A stretch of DNA of 64,000 bases from the NCBI RefSeq assembly GCF_029227915.1, contig NC_079880.1, positions 30,189,501-30,253,500 on the forward strand, in the 5' to 3' direction. How positions within the stretch are numbered: the first letter of the stretch is position 1; each line of letters opens with the position of its first letter. Made by a program: the position numbers and the translations under genes. Shown piece by piece: positions 48,905 through 62,250 of the stretch. The notes beneath the pieces were generated by a model that did no database searches, was not told the origin of the DNA, and saw nothing but the letters and a program-made list of their open reading frames with translations. Source of the DNA: Hydractinia symbiolongicarpus (Eukaryota > Cnidaria > Hydrozoa > Anthoathecata > Hydractiniidae).

Positions 48905-51900
48905 TAAACTTCTTTTATTCAGCGTCTCATCAAAAATGAAAACATTTTTAAAAACTACAAATCTCATGGGCTTTAGTGGTGAAATAATAATTTAAAAAAT
49001 CGTTCGGGAAATGAGTTTACACCCTGGGAACTTTCTTTGTATGCTTTTGACTATACGGGCCGAGTCCAGGATTTTCGGGAAATCGCAGGTTTTCGTTTGC
49101 CGGCGATTAAACTTCTTTTATTCAGCGTCTCATCAAAAATGAAAAATATTTTGGAAACTACAAGTCTCTTGATTTTTAGTGGTGAAAAAATAATTTAAAA
49201 AATCGTTCGGGAAATGAGTTTACTCCCTGGGTACTTTCTTTGTATACTTTTGACTATACGGGCCGAGTCCGGGATTTACGGGAAGTCGCGGGTTTTCGTT
49301 TGCCGGCGATTAAACTTCTTTTATTCAGCGTCTCATCAAAAATGAAAACATTTTTAAAAACTACAAATCTCATGGGCTTTAGTGGTGAAATAATAATTTA
49401 AAAAATCGTTCGGGAAATGAGTTTACACCCTGGGTACTTTCTTTGTATGCTTTTGACTATACGGGCCGAGTCCAGGATTTTCGGGAATCGCAGGTTTTCG
49501 TTTGCCGGCGATTAAACTTCTTTTATTCAGCATCTCATCAAAAATGAAAATTTTTTTGAAAACTACAAGTCTCATGCGTTTTAGTGGTGAAAAAATAATT
49601 TAAAAAATCGTTCGGGAAATGAGTTTACTCCCTGGTTACTTTCTTTGTGTACTTTTGATTATACGGGCCGGGTCCGGGGTTTACGGGAAATGGCGGTTTT
49701 TCGTTTGCCGGCGATTAAGCTTCTTTTATTCAGCGTCTCATCAAAAATGAAAACATTTTTGAAAACTATAAGTCTCATGCGTTTTAGTGGTGAAAAAATA
49801 ATTTAAAAATCGTTCGGGAAATGCGTTTACTCCCTGGGTACTTTCTTTGTATACTTTTGACTATACGGGCCGAGTCCGGGATTTACGGGAAATCGCGGGT
49901 TTTTGTTTGCCGGCGATTAAACTTCTTTTATTCAGCGTCTCATTAAAAATGAAAACATTTTTGAAAACTACAAGTCTCATGCGTTTTAGTGGTGAAAAAA
50001 AAATTTAAAAAATCGTTCTGGAAATGAGTTTACTCCCTGTGTACTTTCTTTTTATACATTCGACTACACGGGCCAAGCCTGGGATTTAGGGGAATTCGCT
50101 GGTTTTCGTTTGCCGGCGATTAAACCTCTTTCATTAAGCGTCTCATCAAAAATGAAAACATTTTTGAAAACTACAAAGCTCATGCGTTTTAGTGGTGAAA
50201 AAATAATTTAAAAAATGAAAATGAGTTTAATCTCTGGGTACTTTCTTTGTATACTTTTGACCACACGGGCCGAGTCCGGGATTTACGGGAAATCGCGGGT
50301 TTTCGTTTGCCGGCGATTAAACTTCCTTTATTCAGCGTCCCAACAAAAAGAAAAACATTTTTGAAAACTACAAGTCTCATGCGTTTTAGTGGTGAAAAAA
50401 TAATATAAAAAATCGTTCGGGAAATGACTTTACTCCCTGGGTAATTTTTTTGTATACTTTTGACTATACGAGCCAAGCCCGGGATTTACGGGAAATGGCG
50501 GGTTTTCGTTTGCCGGCGATTAAAATTCTTTTATTCAGTGTCTCATCAAAAATGAAAACATTTTTGAAAACTACAAGTCTCATGCGTTTTAGTGGTGAAA
50601 AGATAATCTAAAAAATCGTTTTGGAAATGAATTCACTCACAGGGTACTTTCTTTGTATACATTCGACTATACGGGCCAAGCCCGGGATTTACGGGAAGTC
50701 GCGGGTTTTCGTTTGCCGGTGATTAAACCACTTTCATTAAGCGTCTCATCAAAAATGATAACATTTCTGAAAACTACAAGTCTCATGCGTTTTAGTGGTG
50801 AAAAGATAATCTAAAAAATCGTTTTGGAAATGAGTTTACTCACAGGGTACTTTCTTTGTATACATTCCACTATACGGGCCAAGCCCGGGATTTACGGGAA
50901 GTCGCGGGTTTTCGTTTGCCGGTGATTAAACCACTTTCATTAAGCGTCTCATCAAAAATGATAACATTTCTAAAAACTACAAGTCTCATGCGTTTTAGTG
51001 GTGAAAAAATAATTTAAAAAATCGTTCGGGAAATGAGTTTTCTCCCTGGGTACTTTCTTTGTATACTTTTGACTATACGGGCCGAGTCCGGGATTTACGG
51101 GAAATCGCGGGTTTTCGTTTGCCGGCGATTAAACTTCTTTTATTCAGCGTCTCATCAAAAATGAAAACATTTTTAAAAACTACAAATCTCATGGGCTTTA
51201 GTGGTGAAATAATAATTTAAAAAATCGTTCGGGAAATGAGTTTACACCCTGGGAACTTTCTTTGTATGCTTTTGACTATACGGGCCGAGTCCAGGATTTT
51301 CGGGAAATCGCAGGTTTTCGTTTGCCGGCGATTAAACTTCTTTTATTCAGCGTCTCATCAAAAATGAAAAATATTTTGAAAACTACAAGTCTCTTGATTT
51401 TTAGTGGTGAAAAAATAATTTAAAAAATCGTTCGGGAAATGAGTTTACTCCCTGGGTACTTTCTTTGTATACTTTTGACTATACGGGCCGAGTCCGGGAT
51501 TTACGGGAAGTCGCGGGTTTTCGTTTGCCGGCGATTAAACTTCTTTTATTCAGCGTCTCATCAAAAATGAAAACATTTTTAAAAACTACAAATCTCATGG
51601 GCTTTAGTGGTGAAATAATAATTTAAAAAATCGTTCGGGAAATGAGTTTACACCCTGGGTACTTTCTTTGTATGCTTTTGACTATACGGGCCGAGTCCAG
51701 GATTTTCGGGAATCGCAGGTTTTCGTTTGCCGGCGATTAAACTTCTTTTATTCAGCATCTCATCAAAAATGAAAATTTTTTTGAAAACTACAAGTCTCAT
51801 GCGTTTTAGTGGTGAAAAAATAATTTAAAAAATCGTTCGGGAAATGAGTTTACTCCCTGGTTACTTTCTTTGTATACTTTTGATTATACGGGCCGGGTCC

Positions 51901-53360
51901 GGGGTTTACGGGAAATGGCGGTTTTTCGTTTGCCGGCGATTAAGCTTCTTTTATTCAGCGTCTCATCAAAAATGAAAACATTTTTGAAAACTATAAGTCT
52001 CATGCGTTTTAGTGGTGAAAAAATAATTTAAAAATCGTTCGGGAAATGCGTTTACTCCCTGGGTACTTTCTTTGTATACTTTTGACTATACGGGCCGAGT
52101 CCGGGATTTACGGGAAATCGCGGGTTTTTGTTTGCCGGCGATTAAACTTCTTTTATTCAGCGTCTCATTAAAAATGAAAACATTTTTGAAAACTACAAGT
52201 CTCATGCGTTTTAGTGGTGAAAAAAAAATTTAAAAAATCGTTCTGGAAATGAGTTTACTCCCTGTGTACTTTCTTTTTATACATTCGACTACACGGGCCA
52301 AGCCTGGGATTTAGGGGAATTCGCTGGTTTTCGTTTGCCGGCGTTTAAACCTCTTTCATTAAGCGTCTCATCAAAAATGAAAACATTTTTGAAAACTACA
52401 AAGCTCATGCGTTTTAGTGGTGAAAAAATAATTTAAAAAATGAAAATGAGTTTAATCTCTGGGTACTTTCTTTGTATACTTTTGACCACACGGGCCGAGT
52501 CCGGGATTTAAGGGAAATCGCGGGTTTTCGTTTGCCGGCGATTAAACTTCCTTTATTCAGCGTCCCAACAAAAAGAAAAACATTTTTGAAAACTACAAGT
52601 CTCATGCGTTTTAGTGGTGAAAAAATAATATAAAAAATCGTTCGGGAAATGACTTTACTCCCTGGGTAATTTTTTTGTATACTTTTGACTATACGAGCCA
52701 AGCCCGGGATTTACGGGAAATGGCGGGTTTTCGTTTGCCGGCGATTAAAATTCTTTTATTCAGTGTCTCATCAAAAATGAAAACATTTTTGAAAACTACA
52801 AGTCTCATGCGTTTTAGTGGTGAAAAGATAATCTAAAAAATCGTTTTGGAAATGAGTTTACTCACAGGGTACTTTCTTTGTATACATTCGACTATACGGG
52901 CCAAGCCCGGGATTTACAGGAAGTCGCGGGTTTTCGTTTGCCGGTGATTAAACCACTTTCATTAAGCGTCTCATCAAAAATGATAACATTTCTGAAAACT
53001 ACAAGTCTCATGCGTTTTAGTGGTGAAAAGATAATCTAAAAAATCGTTTTGGAAATGAGTTTACTCACAGGGTACTTTCTTTGTATACATTCCACTATAC
53101 GGGCCAAGCCCGGGATTTACGGGAAGTCGCGGGTTTTCGTTTGCCGGTGATTAAACCACTTTCATTAAGCGTCTCATCAAAAATGATAACATTTCTAAAA
53201 ACTACAAGTCTCATGCGTTTTAGTGGTGAAAAAATAATTCAAAAAAATCGTTCGGGAAATGAGTTTTCTCCCTGGGTACTTTCTTTGTATACTTTTGACT
53301 ATACGGGCCGAGTCCGGGATTTACGGGAAATCGCGGGTTTTCGTTTGCCGGCGATTAAAC
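48905..53360 (+). repeat. 11-monomer (2,225-bp) tandem duplication
   Basis: About 48,905-51,130 recurs at 51,130-53,360 with a constant shift of 2,225 bp (48961 to 51186, 50189 to 52414). Shared markers include GAAAAATATTTTG, CTCTTGATTTTTAGTGG, GGAATTCGCTGG, TACTTTCTTTTTATAC and CCCAACAAAAAGAAAAAC. I saw under ten differences, for example GGCGATTAAACC near 50113 against GGCGTTTAAACC near 52338. A partial third relative lies at about 57.0-57.9 kb. Confidence 0.86.
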
Positions 53361-53369
53361 TTCTTTTAT

Positions 53370-54400
53370 TCAGCGTCCCATCAAAAATGAAAACATTTTT
53401 GAAAACTACAAGTCTCATGCGTTATAGTGGTGAAAAAATAATATAAAAAATCGTTCGGGAAATGAGTTTACTCCTTGGGTAATTTTTTGTATACTTTTGA
53501 CTATACGGGCCAAACCTGGGATTTACGGGAAATGGCGGGTTTTCGTTTGCCGGCGATTAAACTTCTTTTATTCAGCGTCCCATCAAAAATGAAAACATTT
53601 TTGAAAACTACAAGTCTCATGCGTTTTAGTGGTGAAAAAATAATATAAAAAATCGTTCTGGAAGTGAGTTTACTCACAGGGTACTTTCTTTGTATACATT
53701 CGACTACACGGGCCAAGCCTGGGATTTAGGGGAAATCGCTGGTTTTCGTTTGCCGGCGATTAAACTTCTTTTATTCAGCGTCCCATCAAAAATGAAAACA
53801 TTTTTGAAAACTACAAGTCTCATGCGTTTTAGTGGTGAAAAAATAATATAAAAAATCGTTCGGGAAATGAGTTTACTCCTTGGGTAATTTTTTGTATACT
53901 TTTGACTATACGGGCCAAGCCTGGAATTTACGGGAAATGGCGGGTTTTCGTTTGCCGGCGATTAAACTTCTTTTATTCAGCGTCCCATCAAAAATGAAAA
54001 CATTTTTGAAAACTACAAGTCTCATTCGTTTTAGTGGTGAAAAAATAATATAAAAAATCGTTCTGGAAGTGAGTTTACTCACAGGGTACTTTCTTTGTAT
54101 ACATTCGACTACACGGGCCAAGCCTGGGATTTAGGGGAAATCGCTGGTTTTCGTTTGCCGGCGATTAAACTTCTTTTATTCAGCGTCCCATCAAAAATGA
54201 AAACATTTTTGAAAACTACAAGTCTCATGCGTTTTAGTGGTAAAAAAATAATATAAAAAATCGTTCGGGAAATGAGTTTACTCCTTGGGTAATTTTTTGT
54301 ATACTTTTGACTATACGGGCCAAGCCTGGAATTTACGGGAAATGGCGGGTTTTCGTTTGCCGGCGATTATACTTCTTTTATTCAGTGTCTCATCAAAAAT
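53370..54400 (+). repeat. Dimer (405-bp) higher-order repeat, about 2.5 copies
   Basis: Alternating monomers with CTCCTTGGGTAATTTTTTG and with TTCTGGAAGTGAGTTTAC plus GGGATTTAGGGGAAATCGC. They recur at 53.47, 53.88 and 54.29 kb. Both members share CAGCGTCCCATC and AATAATATAAAAAATC. This is the complement of monomers near 40.4-40.7 and 44.3-45.1 kb. Confidence 0.8.
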
Positions 54401-56950
54401 GAGTCTCATGCGTTTTAGTGGTGAAAAGATAATTTAAAAAATCGTTTTGGAAATGAGTTTAATCACACGGTACTTTCTTTGTATACATTCGACTACACGG
54501 GCCACGCCTGGGATTTAGGGGATATCGCTGGTTTTCGTTTGCCGGCGATTAAACCTCTTTCATTAAGCGTCTCATCAAAAATGAAAACATTTTTGAAAAC
54601 TACAAGTCTCATGCCTTTTAGTGGTGAAAAAATAATTTAAAAAATCGTTCGGAAAATGAGTTTACTCCCTGGGTACTTTCTTTGTATACTTTTGACTATA
54701 CGGGCCGAGTCCGGGATTTACGGGAAGTCGCGGGTTTTCGTTTGCCGGCGATTAAACTTCTTTTATTCAGCGTCTCATCAAAAATGAAAACATTTTTAAA
54801 AACTACAAATCTCATGGGCTTTAGTGGTGAAATAATAATTTAAAAAATCGTTCGGGAAATGAGTTTACACCCTGGGTACTTTCTTTGTATGCTTTTGACT
54901 ATACGGGCCGAGTCCAGGATTTTCGGGAAATCGCAGGTTTTCGTTTGCCGGCGATTAAACTTCTTTTATTCAGCGTCTCATCAAAAATGAAAATTTTTTT
55001 GAAAACTACAAGTCTCATGCGTTTTAGTGGTGAAAAAATAATTTAAAAAATCGTTCTTGAAATGAGTTTACTCACAGGGTACTTTCTTTGTATACACTCG
55101 ACTATACGGGCCAAGCCCGGGATTTACGGGAAATCGCGGGTTTTCGTTTGCCGGCAATTAAACCTCTTTCATTAAGCGTCTCATCAAAAATGAAAACATT
55201 TTTAAAAACTACAAGTCTCATGCGTTTTAGGGGTGAAAAAAAAATTTAAAAAATCGTTCGGGAAATGAGTTTACTCCCTTGGTACTTTCTTTGTATACAT
55301 TCCACTATACGGGCCAAGCCCGGGATTTACGGGAAATCGCGGGCTTTCGTTTGCCGGCGATTAAACTTCTTTTATTCAGGGTCTCATCAAAAATGAAAAC
55401 AAGTTTGAAGACTACAAGTCTCATGCGTTTTAGTGGTGAAAAAATAATTTAAAAATCGTTCGAGAAATGCGTTTACTCCCTGGGTACTTTCTTTGTATAC
55501 TTTTGACTATACGGGCCGAGTCCGGGATTTACGGGAAATCGCGGGTTTTCGTTTGCCGGCGATTAAACTTCTTTTATTCAGCGTCCCATCAAAAATGAAA
55601 ACATTTTTGAAAACTACAAGTCTCATGCGTTTTAGTGGTGAAAAAATAATATAAAAAATCGTTCGGGAAATGAGTTTACTCCTTGGGTAATTTTTTGTAT
55701 ACTTTTGACTATACGGGCCAAGCCTGGAATTTACGGGAAATGGCAGGTTTTCGTTTGCCGGCGATTAAACTTCTTTTATTCAGTGTCTCATCAAAAATGA
55801 GTCTCATGCGTTTTAGTGGTGAAAAGATAATTTAAAAAATCGTTTTGGAAATGAATTTAATCACACGGTACTTTCTTTGTATACATTCGACTACACGGGC
55901 CAAGCCTGGGATTTAGGGGATATCGCTGGTTTTCGTTTGCCGGCGATTAAACCTCTTTCATTAAGCGTCTCATCAAAAATGAAAACATTTTTGAAAACTA
56001 CAAGTCTCATGCCTTTTAGTGGTGAAAAAATAATTTAAAAAATTGTTCGGAAAATGAGTTTACTCCCTGGGTACTTTCTTTGTATACTTTTGACTATACG
56101 GGCCGAGTCCGGGATTTACGGGAAGTCGCGGGTTTTCGTTTGCCGGCGATTAAACTTCTTTTATTCAGCGTCTCATCAAAAATGAAAACATTTTTAAAAA
56201 CTACAAATCTCATGGGCTTTAGTGGTGAAATAATAATTTAAAAAATCGTTCGGGAAATGAGTTTACACCCTGGGTACTTTCTTTGTATGCTTTTGACTAT
56301 ACGGGCCGAGTCCAGGATTTTCGGGAAATCGCAGGTTTTCGTTTGCCGGCGATTAAACTTCTTTTATTCAGCGTCTCATCAAAAATGAAAAATTTTTTGA
56401 AAACTACAAGTCTCATGCGTTTTAGTGGTGAAAAAATAATTTAAAAAATCGTTCTTGAAATGAGTTTACTCACAGGGTACTTTCTTTGTATACACTCGAC
56501 TATACGGGCCAAGCCCGGGATTTACGGGAAATCGCGGGTTTTCGTTTGCCGGCAATTAAACCTCTTTCATTAAGCGTCTCATCAAAAATGAAAACATTTT
56601 TAAAAACTACAAGTCTCATGCGTTTTAGGGGTGAAAAAAAAATTTAAAAAATCGTTCGGGAAATGAGTTTACTCCCTTGGTACTTTCTTTGTATACATTC
56701 GACTATACGGGCCAAGCCCGGGATTTACGGGAAATCGCGGGCTTTGGTTTGCCGGCGATTAAACTTCTTTTATTCAGGGTCTCATCAAAAATGAAAACAA
56801 GTTTGAAGACTACAAGTCTCATGCGTTTTAGTGGTGAAAAAATAATTTAAAAATCGTTCGGGAAATGCGTTTACTCCCTGGGTACTTTCTTTGTATACTT
56901 TTGACTATACGGGCCGAGTCCGGGATTTACGGAAAATCGCGGGTTTTTGT
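54165..56950 (+). repeat. 7-monomer (1,398-bp) tandem duplication
   Basis: About 54,165-55,562 recurs at 55,563-56,950. Shared markers are the 21-bp-deleted monomer (54401 and 55799), GGGGATATCGCTGG, TTTTAGGGGTGAAAAAAAAA (55228 and 56626) and AAACAAGTTTGAAGACTAC (55399 and 56797). The unit is short of 7 x 203 because of the 21-bp deletion and two single-base losses. Confidence 0.84.
54380..54401 (+). repeat. Monomer with a 21-bp internal deletion
   Basis: The usual sequence between CATCAAAAATGA and GTCTCATGCG is missing 21 bp, giving CAAAAATGAGTCTCATGCG. The same deletion occurs at 54401, 55799, 58611 and 60820, always next to TTCAGTGTCTC upstream and GAAAAGATAATTT downstream. One deletion event was therefore copied by later amplification. 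It is a convenient lineage marker for this part of the array. Confidence 0.85.
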
Positions 56951-57829
56951 TTGCCGGCGATTAAACTTCTTTTATTCAGCGTCTCATTAAAAATGAAAAC
57001 ATTTTTGAAAACTACAAGTCTCATGCGTTTTAGTGGTGAAAAAAAAATTTAAAAAATCGTTCTGGAAATGAGTTTACTCCCTGTGTACTTTCTTTGTATA
57101 CATTCGACTACACGGGCCAAGCCTGGGATTTAGGGGAATTCGCTGGTTTTCGTTTGCCGGCGATTAAACCTCTTTCATTAAGCGTCTCATCAAAAATGAA
57201 AACATTTTTGAAAACTACAAAGCTCATGCGTTTTAGTGGTGAAAAAATAATTTAAAAAATGAAAATGAGTTTAATCCCTGGGTACTTTCTTTGTATACTT
57301 TTGACCACACGGGCCGAGTCCGGGATTTACGGGAAATCGCGGGTTTTCGTTTGCCGGCGATTAAACTTCCTTTATTCAGCGTCCCAACAAAAAGAAAAAC
57401 ATTTTTGAAAACTACAAGTCTCATGCGTTTTAGTGGTGAAAAAATAATATAAAAAATCGTTCGGGAAATGACTTTACTCCCTGGGTAATTTTTTTGTATA
57501 CTTTTGACTATACGAGCCAAGCCCGGGATTTACGGGAAATGGCGGGTTTTCGTTTGCCGGCGATTAAACTTCTTTTATACAGTGTCTCATCAAAAATGAA
57601 AACATTTTTGAAAACTACAAGTCTCATGCGTTTTAGTGGTGAAAAGATAATCTAAAAAATCGTTTTGGAAATGAGTTTACTCACAGGGTACTTTCTTTGT
57701 ATACATTCGACTATACGGGCCAAGCCCGGGATTTACGGGAAGTCGCGGGTTTTCGTTTGCCGGTGATTAAACCACTTTCATTAAGCGTCTCATCAAAAAT
57801 GATAACATTTCTGAAAACTACAAGTCTCA

Positions 57830-60800
57830 TGCGTTTTAGTGGTGAAAAAATAATTTAAAAAATCGTTTGGGAAATGAATTTTCTCCCTGGGTACTTTCTT
57901 TGTATACTTTTGACTATACGGGCCGAGTCCGGGATTTGCGGGAAATCGCGGGTTTTCGTTTGCCGGCGATTAAACTTCTGTTTTTCAGCGTCCCGTCAAA
58001 AATGAAAACATTTTTGAAAACTACAAGTCTCATGCGTTATAGTGGTGAAAAAATAATATAAAAAATCGTTTGGGAAATGAGTTTACTCCTTGGGTAATTT
58101 TTTGTATACTTTTGACTATACGGGCCAAGCCTGGGATTTACGGGAAATGGCGGGTTTTCGTTTGCCGGCGATTAAACTTCTTTTATTCAGCGTCCCATCA
58201 AAAATGGAAACATTTTTGAAAACTACAAGTCTCATGCGTTTTAGTGGTGAAAAAATAATATAAAAAATCGTTCTGGAAGTGAGTTTACTCACAGGGTACT
58301 TTCTTTGTATACATTCGACTACACGGGCCAAGCCTGGGATTTAGGGGAAATCGCTGGTTTTCGTTTGCCGGTGATTAAACTTCTTTTATTCAGCGTCCCA
58401 TCAAAAATGAAAACATTTTTGAAAACTACAAGTCTCATGCGTTTTAGTGGTGAAAAAATAAGATAAAAAATCGTTCGGGAAATGAGTTTACTCCTTGGGT
58501 AATTTTTTGTATACTTTTGACTATACGGGCCAAGCCTGGAATTTACGGGAAATGGCGGGTTTTCGTTTGCCGGCGATTAAACTTCTTTTATTCAGTGTCT
58601 CATCAAAAATGAGTCTCATGCGTTTTAGTGGTGAAAAGATAATTTAAAAAATCGTTTTGGAAATGAGTTTAATCACACGGTACTTTCTTTGTATACATTC
58701 GACTACACGGGCCAAGCCTGGGATTTAGGGGATATCGCTGGTTTTCGTTTGCCGGCGCTTAAACCTCTTTCATTAAGCGTCTCATCAAAAATGAAAACAT
58801 TTTTGAAAACTACAAGTCTCATGCGTTTTAGTGGTGAAAAAATAATTTAAAAAATCGTTCGGGAAATGAGTTTACACCCTGGGTACTTTCTTTGTATGCT
58901 TTTGACTATACGGGCCGAGTCCAGGATTTTCGGGAAATCGCAGGTTTTCGTTTGCCGGCGATTAAACTTCTTTTATTCAGCGTCTCATCAAAAATGAAAA
59001 ATTTTTTGAAAACTACAAGTCTCATGCGTTTTAGTGGTGAAAAAATAATTTAAAAAATCGTTCTTGAAATGAGTTTACTCACATGGTACTTTCTTTGTAT
59101 ACACTCGACTATACGGGCCAAGCCCGGGATTTACGGGAAATCGCGGGTTTTCGTTTGCCGGCAATTAAACCTCTTTCATTAAGCGTCTCATCAAAAATGA
59201 AAACATTTTTAAAAACTACAAGTCTCATGCGTTTTAGGGGTGAAAAAAAAATTTAAAAAATCGTTCGGGAAATGAGTTTACTCCCTTGGTACTTTCTTTG
59301 TATACATTCGACTATACGGGCCAAGCCCGGGATTTACGGGAAATCGCGGGTTTTCGTTTGCCGGCGATTAAACTTCTTTTATTCAGGGTCTCATCAAAAA
59401 TGAAAACAAATTTAAAGACTACAAGTCTCATGCGTTTTAGTGGTGAAAAAATAATTTAAAAAGTCGTTCGGGAAATGAGTTTACTCCCTGGGTATTTTCT
59501 TTGTATACTTTAGACTATACGGGCCAACCTGGGATTTACGGGAAATCGCGGGCTTTCGTTTGCCGGCGATTAAACTTCTTTTATTCAGCGTCTCATCAAA
59601 AATGAAAACAATTTTAAAAACTACAAGTCTCATGCGTTTTAGTGGTGAAAAAATAATTGAAAAAATCGTTCTGGAAATGAGTTTACTCACAGGGTACTTT
59701 CTTTGTATACATTCAACTATACGGGCCAAGCCCGGGATTTACGGGAAATCGCGGGTTTTCGTTTGCCGGCGATTAAACTTCTTTTATTCAGCGTCTCATC
59801 AAAAATGAAAACATTTTTGAAAACTACAAATCTCATGCGTTTTAGTGGTGAAAAAATAATTTAAAAAATCGTTCCGGAAATGAGTTTACTCCCTGGGTAC
59901 TTTCTTTGTATACTTTTGACTAGACGGGCCGAGTCCGGGATTTACGGGAAGTCGCGGGTTTTCGTTTGCCGGCGATTCAACTTCTTTTATTCAGGGTCTT
60001 ATCAAAAATGAAAACAAGTTTGAAGACTACAAGTCTCATGCGTTTTAGTGGTGAAAAAATAATTTAAAAAATCGTTCGGGAAATGAATTTTCTCCCTGGG
60101 TACTTTCTTTGTATACTTTTGACTATACGGGCCGAGTCCGGGATTTACGGGAAATCGCGGGTTTTCGTTTGCCGGCGATTAAACTTCTTTTTTTCAGCGT
60201 CCCATCAAAAATGAAAACATTTTTGAATACTACAAGTCTCATGCGTTATAGTGGTAAAAAAATAATATAAAAAATCGTTCGGGAAATGAGTTTACTCCTT
60301 GGGTAATTTTTTGTATACTTTTGACTATACGGGCCAAGCCTGGGATTTACGGGAAATGGCGGGTTTTCGTTTGCCGGCGATTAAACTTCTTTTATTCAGC
60401 GTCCCATCAAAAATGGAAACATTTTTGAAAACTACAAGTCTCATGCGTTTTAGTGGTGAAAAAATAATATAAAAAATCGTTCTGGAAGTGAGTTTACTCA
60501 CAGGGTACTTTCTTTGTATACATTCGACTACACGGGCCAAGCCTGGGATTTAGGGGAAATCGCTGGTTTTCGTTTGCCGGTGTTTAAACTTCTTTTATTT
60601 AGCGTCCCATCAAAAATGAAAACATTTTTGAAAACTACAAGTCTCATGCGTTTTAGTGGTGAAAAAATAAGATAAAAAATCGTTCGGGAAATGAGTTTAC
60701 TCCTTGGGTAATTTTTTGTATACTTTTGACTATACGGGCCAAGCCTGAAATTTACGGGAAATGGCGGGTTTTCGTTTGCCGGCGATTAAACTTCTTTTAT

Positions 60801-62250
60801 TCAGTGTCTCATCAAAAATGAGTCTCATGCGTTTTAGTGGTGAAAAGATAATTTAAAAAATCGTTTTGGAAATGAGTTTAATCACACGGTACTTTCTTTG
60901 TATACATTCGACTACACGGGCCAAGCCTGGGATTTAGGGGATATCGCTGGTTTTCGTTTTCCGGCGATTAAACCTCTTTCATTAAGCGTCTCATCAAAAA
61001 TGAAAACATTTTTGAAAACTACAAGTCTCATGCGTTTTAGTGGTGAAAAAATAATTTAAAAAATCGTTCGGGAAATGAGTTTACACCCTGGGTACTTTCT
61101 TTGTATGCTTTTGACTATACGGGCCGAGTCCAGGATTTTCGGGAAATCGCAGGTTTTCGTTTGCCGGCGATTAAACTTCTTTTATTCAGCGTCTCATCAA
61201 AAATGAAAACATTTTTAAAAACTACAAGTCTCATGCGTTTTAGGGGTGAAAAAAAAATTTAAAAAATCGTTCGGGAAATGAGTTTACTCCCTTGGTACTT
61301 TCTTTGTATACATTCGACTATACGGGCCAAGCCCGGGATTTACGGGAAATCGCGGGTTTTCGTTTGCCGGCGATTAAACTTCTTTTATTCAGGGTCTCAT
61401 CAAAAATGAAAACAAATTTAAAGACTACAAGTCTCATGCGTTTTAGTGGTGAAAAAATAATTTAAAAAGTCGTTCGGGAAATGAGTTTACTCCCTGGGTA
61501 TTTTCTTTGTATACTTTAGACTATACGGACCAACCTGGGATTTACGGGAAATCGCGGGCTTTCGTTTGCCGGCGATTAAACTTCTTTTATTCAGCGTCTC
61601 ATCAAAAATGAAAACAATTTTAAAAACTACAAGTCTCGTGCGTTTTAGTGGTGAAAAAATAATTGAAAAAATCGTTCTGGAAATGAGTTTACTCCCTGGG
61701 TATTTTCTTTGTATACTTTAGACTATACGGGCCAACCTGGGATTTACGGGAAATCGCGGGCTTTCGTTTGCCGGCGATTAAACTTCTTTTATTCAGCGTC
61801 TCATCAAAAATGAAAACAATTTTGAAAACTACAAGTCTCGTGCGTTTTAGTGGTGAAAAAATAATTGAAAAAATCGTTCTGGAAATGAGTTTACTCACAG
61901 GGTACTTTCTTTGTATACATTCGACTATACGGGCCAAGCCCGGGATTTACGGGAAATCGCGGGTTTTCGTTTGCCGGCGATTAAACTTCTTTTATTCAGC
62001 GTCTCATCAAAAATGAAAACATTTTTGAAAACTACAAATCTCATGCGTTTTAGTGGTGAAAAAATAATTTAAAAAATCGTTCCGGAAATGAGTTTACTCC
62101 CTGGGTACTTTCTTTTTATACTTTTGACTAGACGGGCCGAGTCCGGGATTTACGGGAAGTCGCGGGTTTTCGTTTGCCGGCGATTCAACTTCTTTTATTC
62201 AGGGTCTTATCAAAAATGAAAACAAGTTTGAAGACTACAAGTCTCATGCG
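57830..62250 (+). repeat. 11-monomer (about 2,209-bp) tandem duplication with compensating changes
   Basis: About 57,830-60,040 matches 60,041-62,250 (57876 to 60085, 58116 to 60325, 59481 to 61689). The second copy lacks the monomer carrying CTCACATGGTAC near 59080, but carries an extra copy of a monomer with GGGTATTTTCTTTG and TTTAGACTATACGG (near 61500 and again near 61700). The total length is therefore almost unchanged. Confidence 0.82.
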
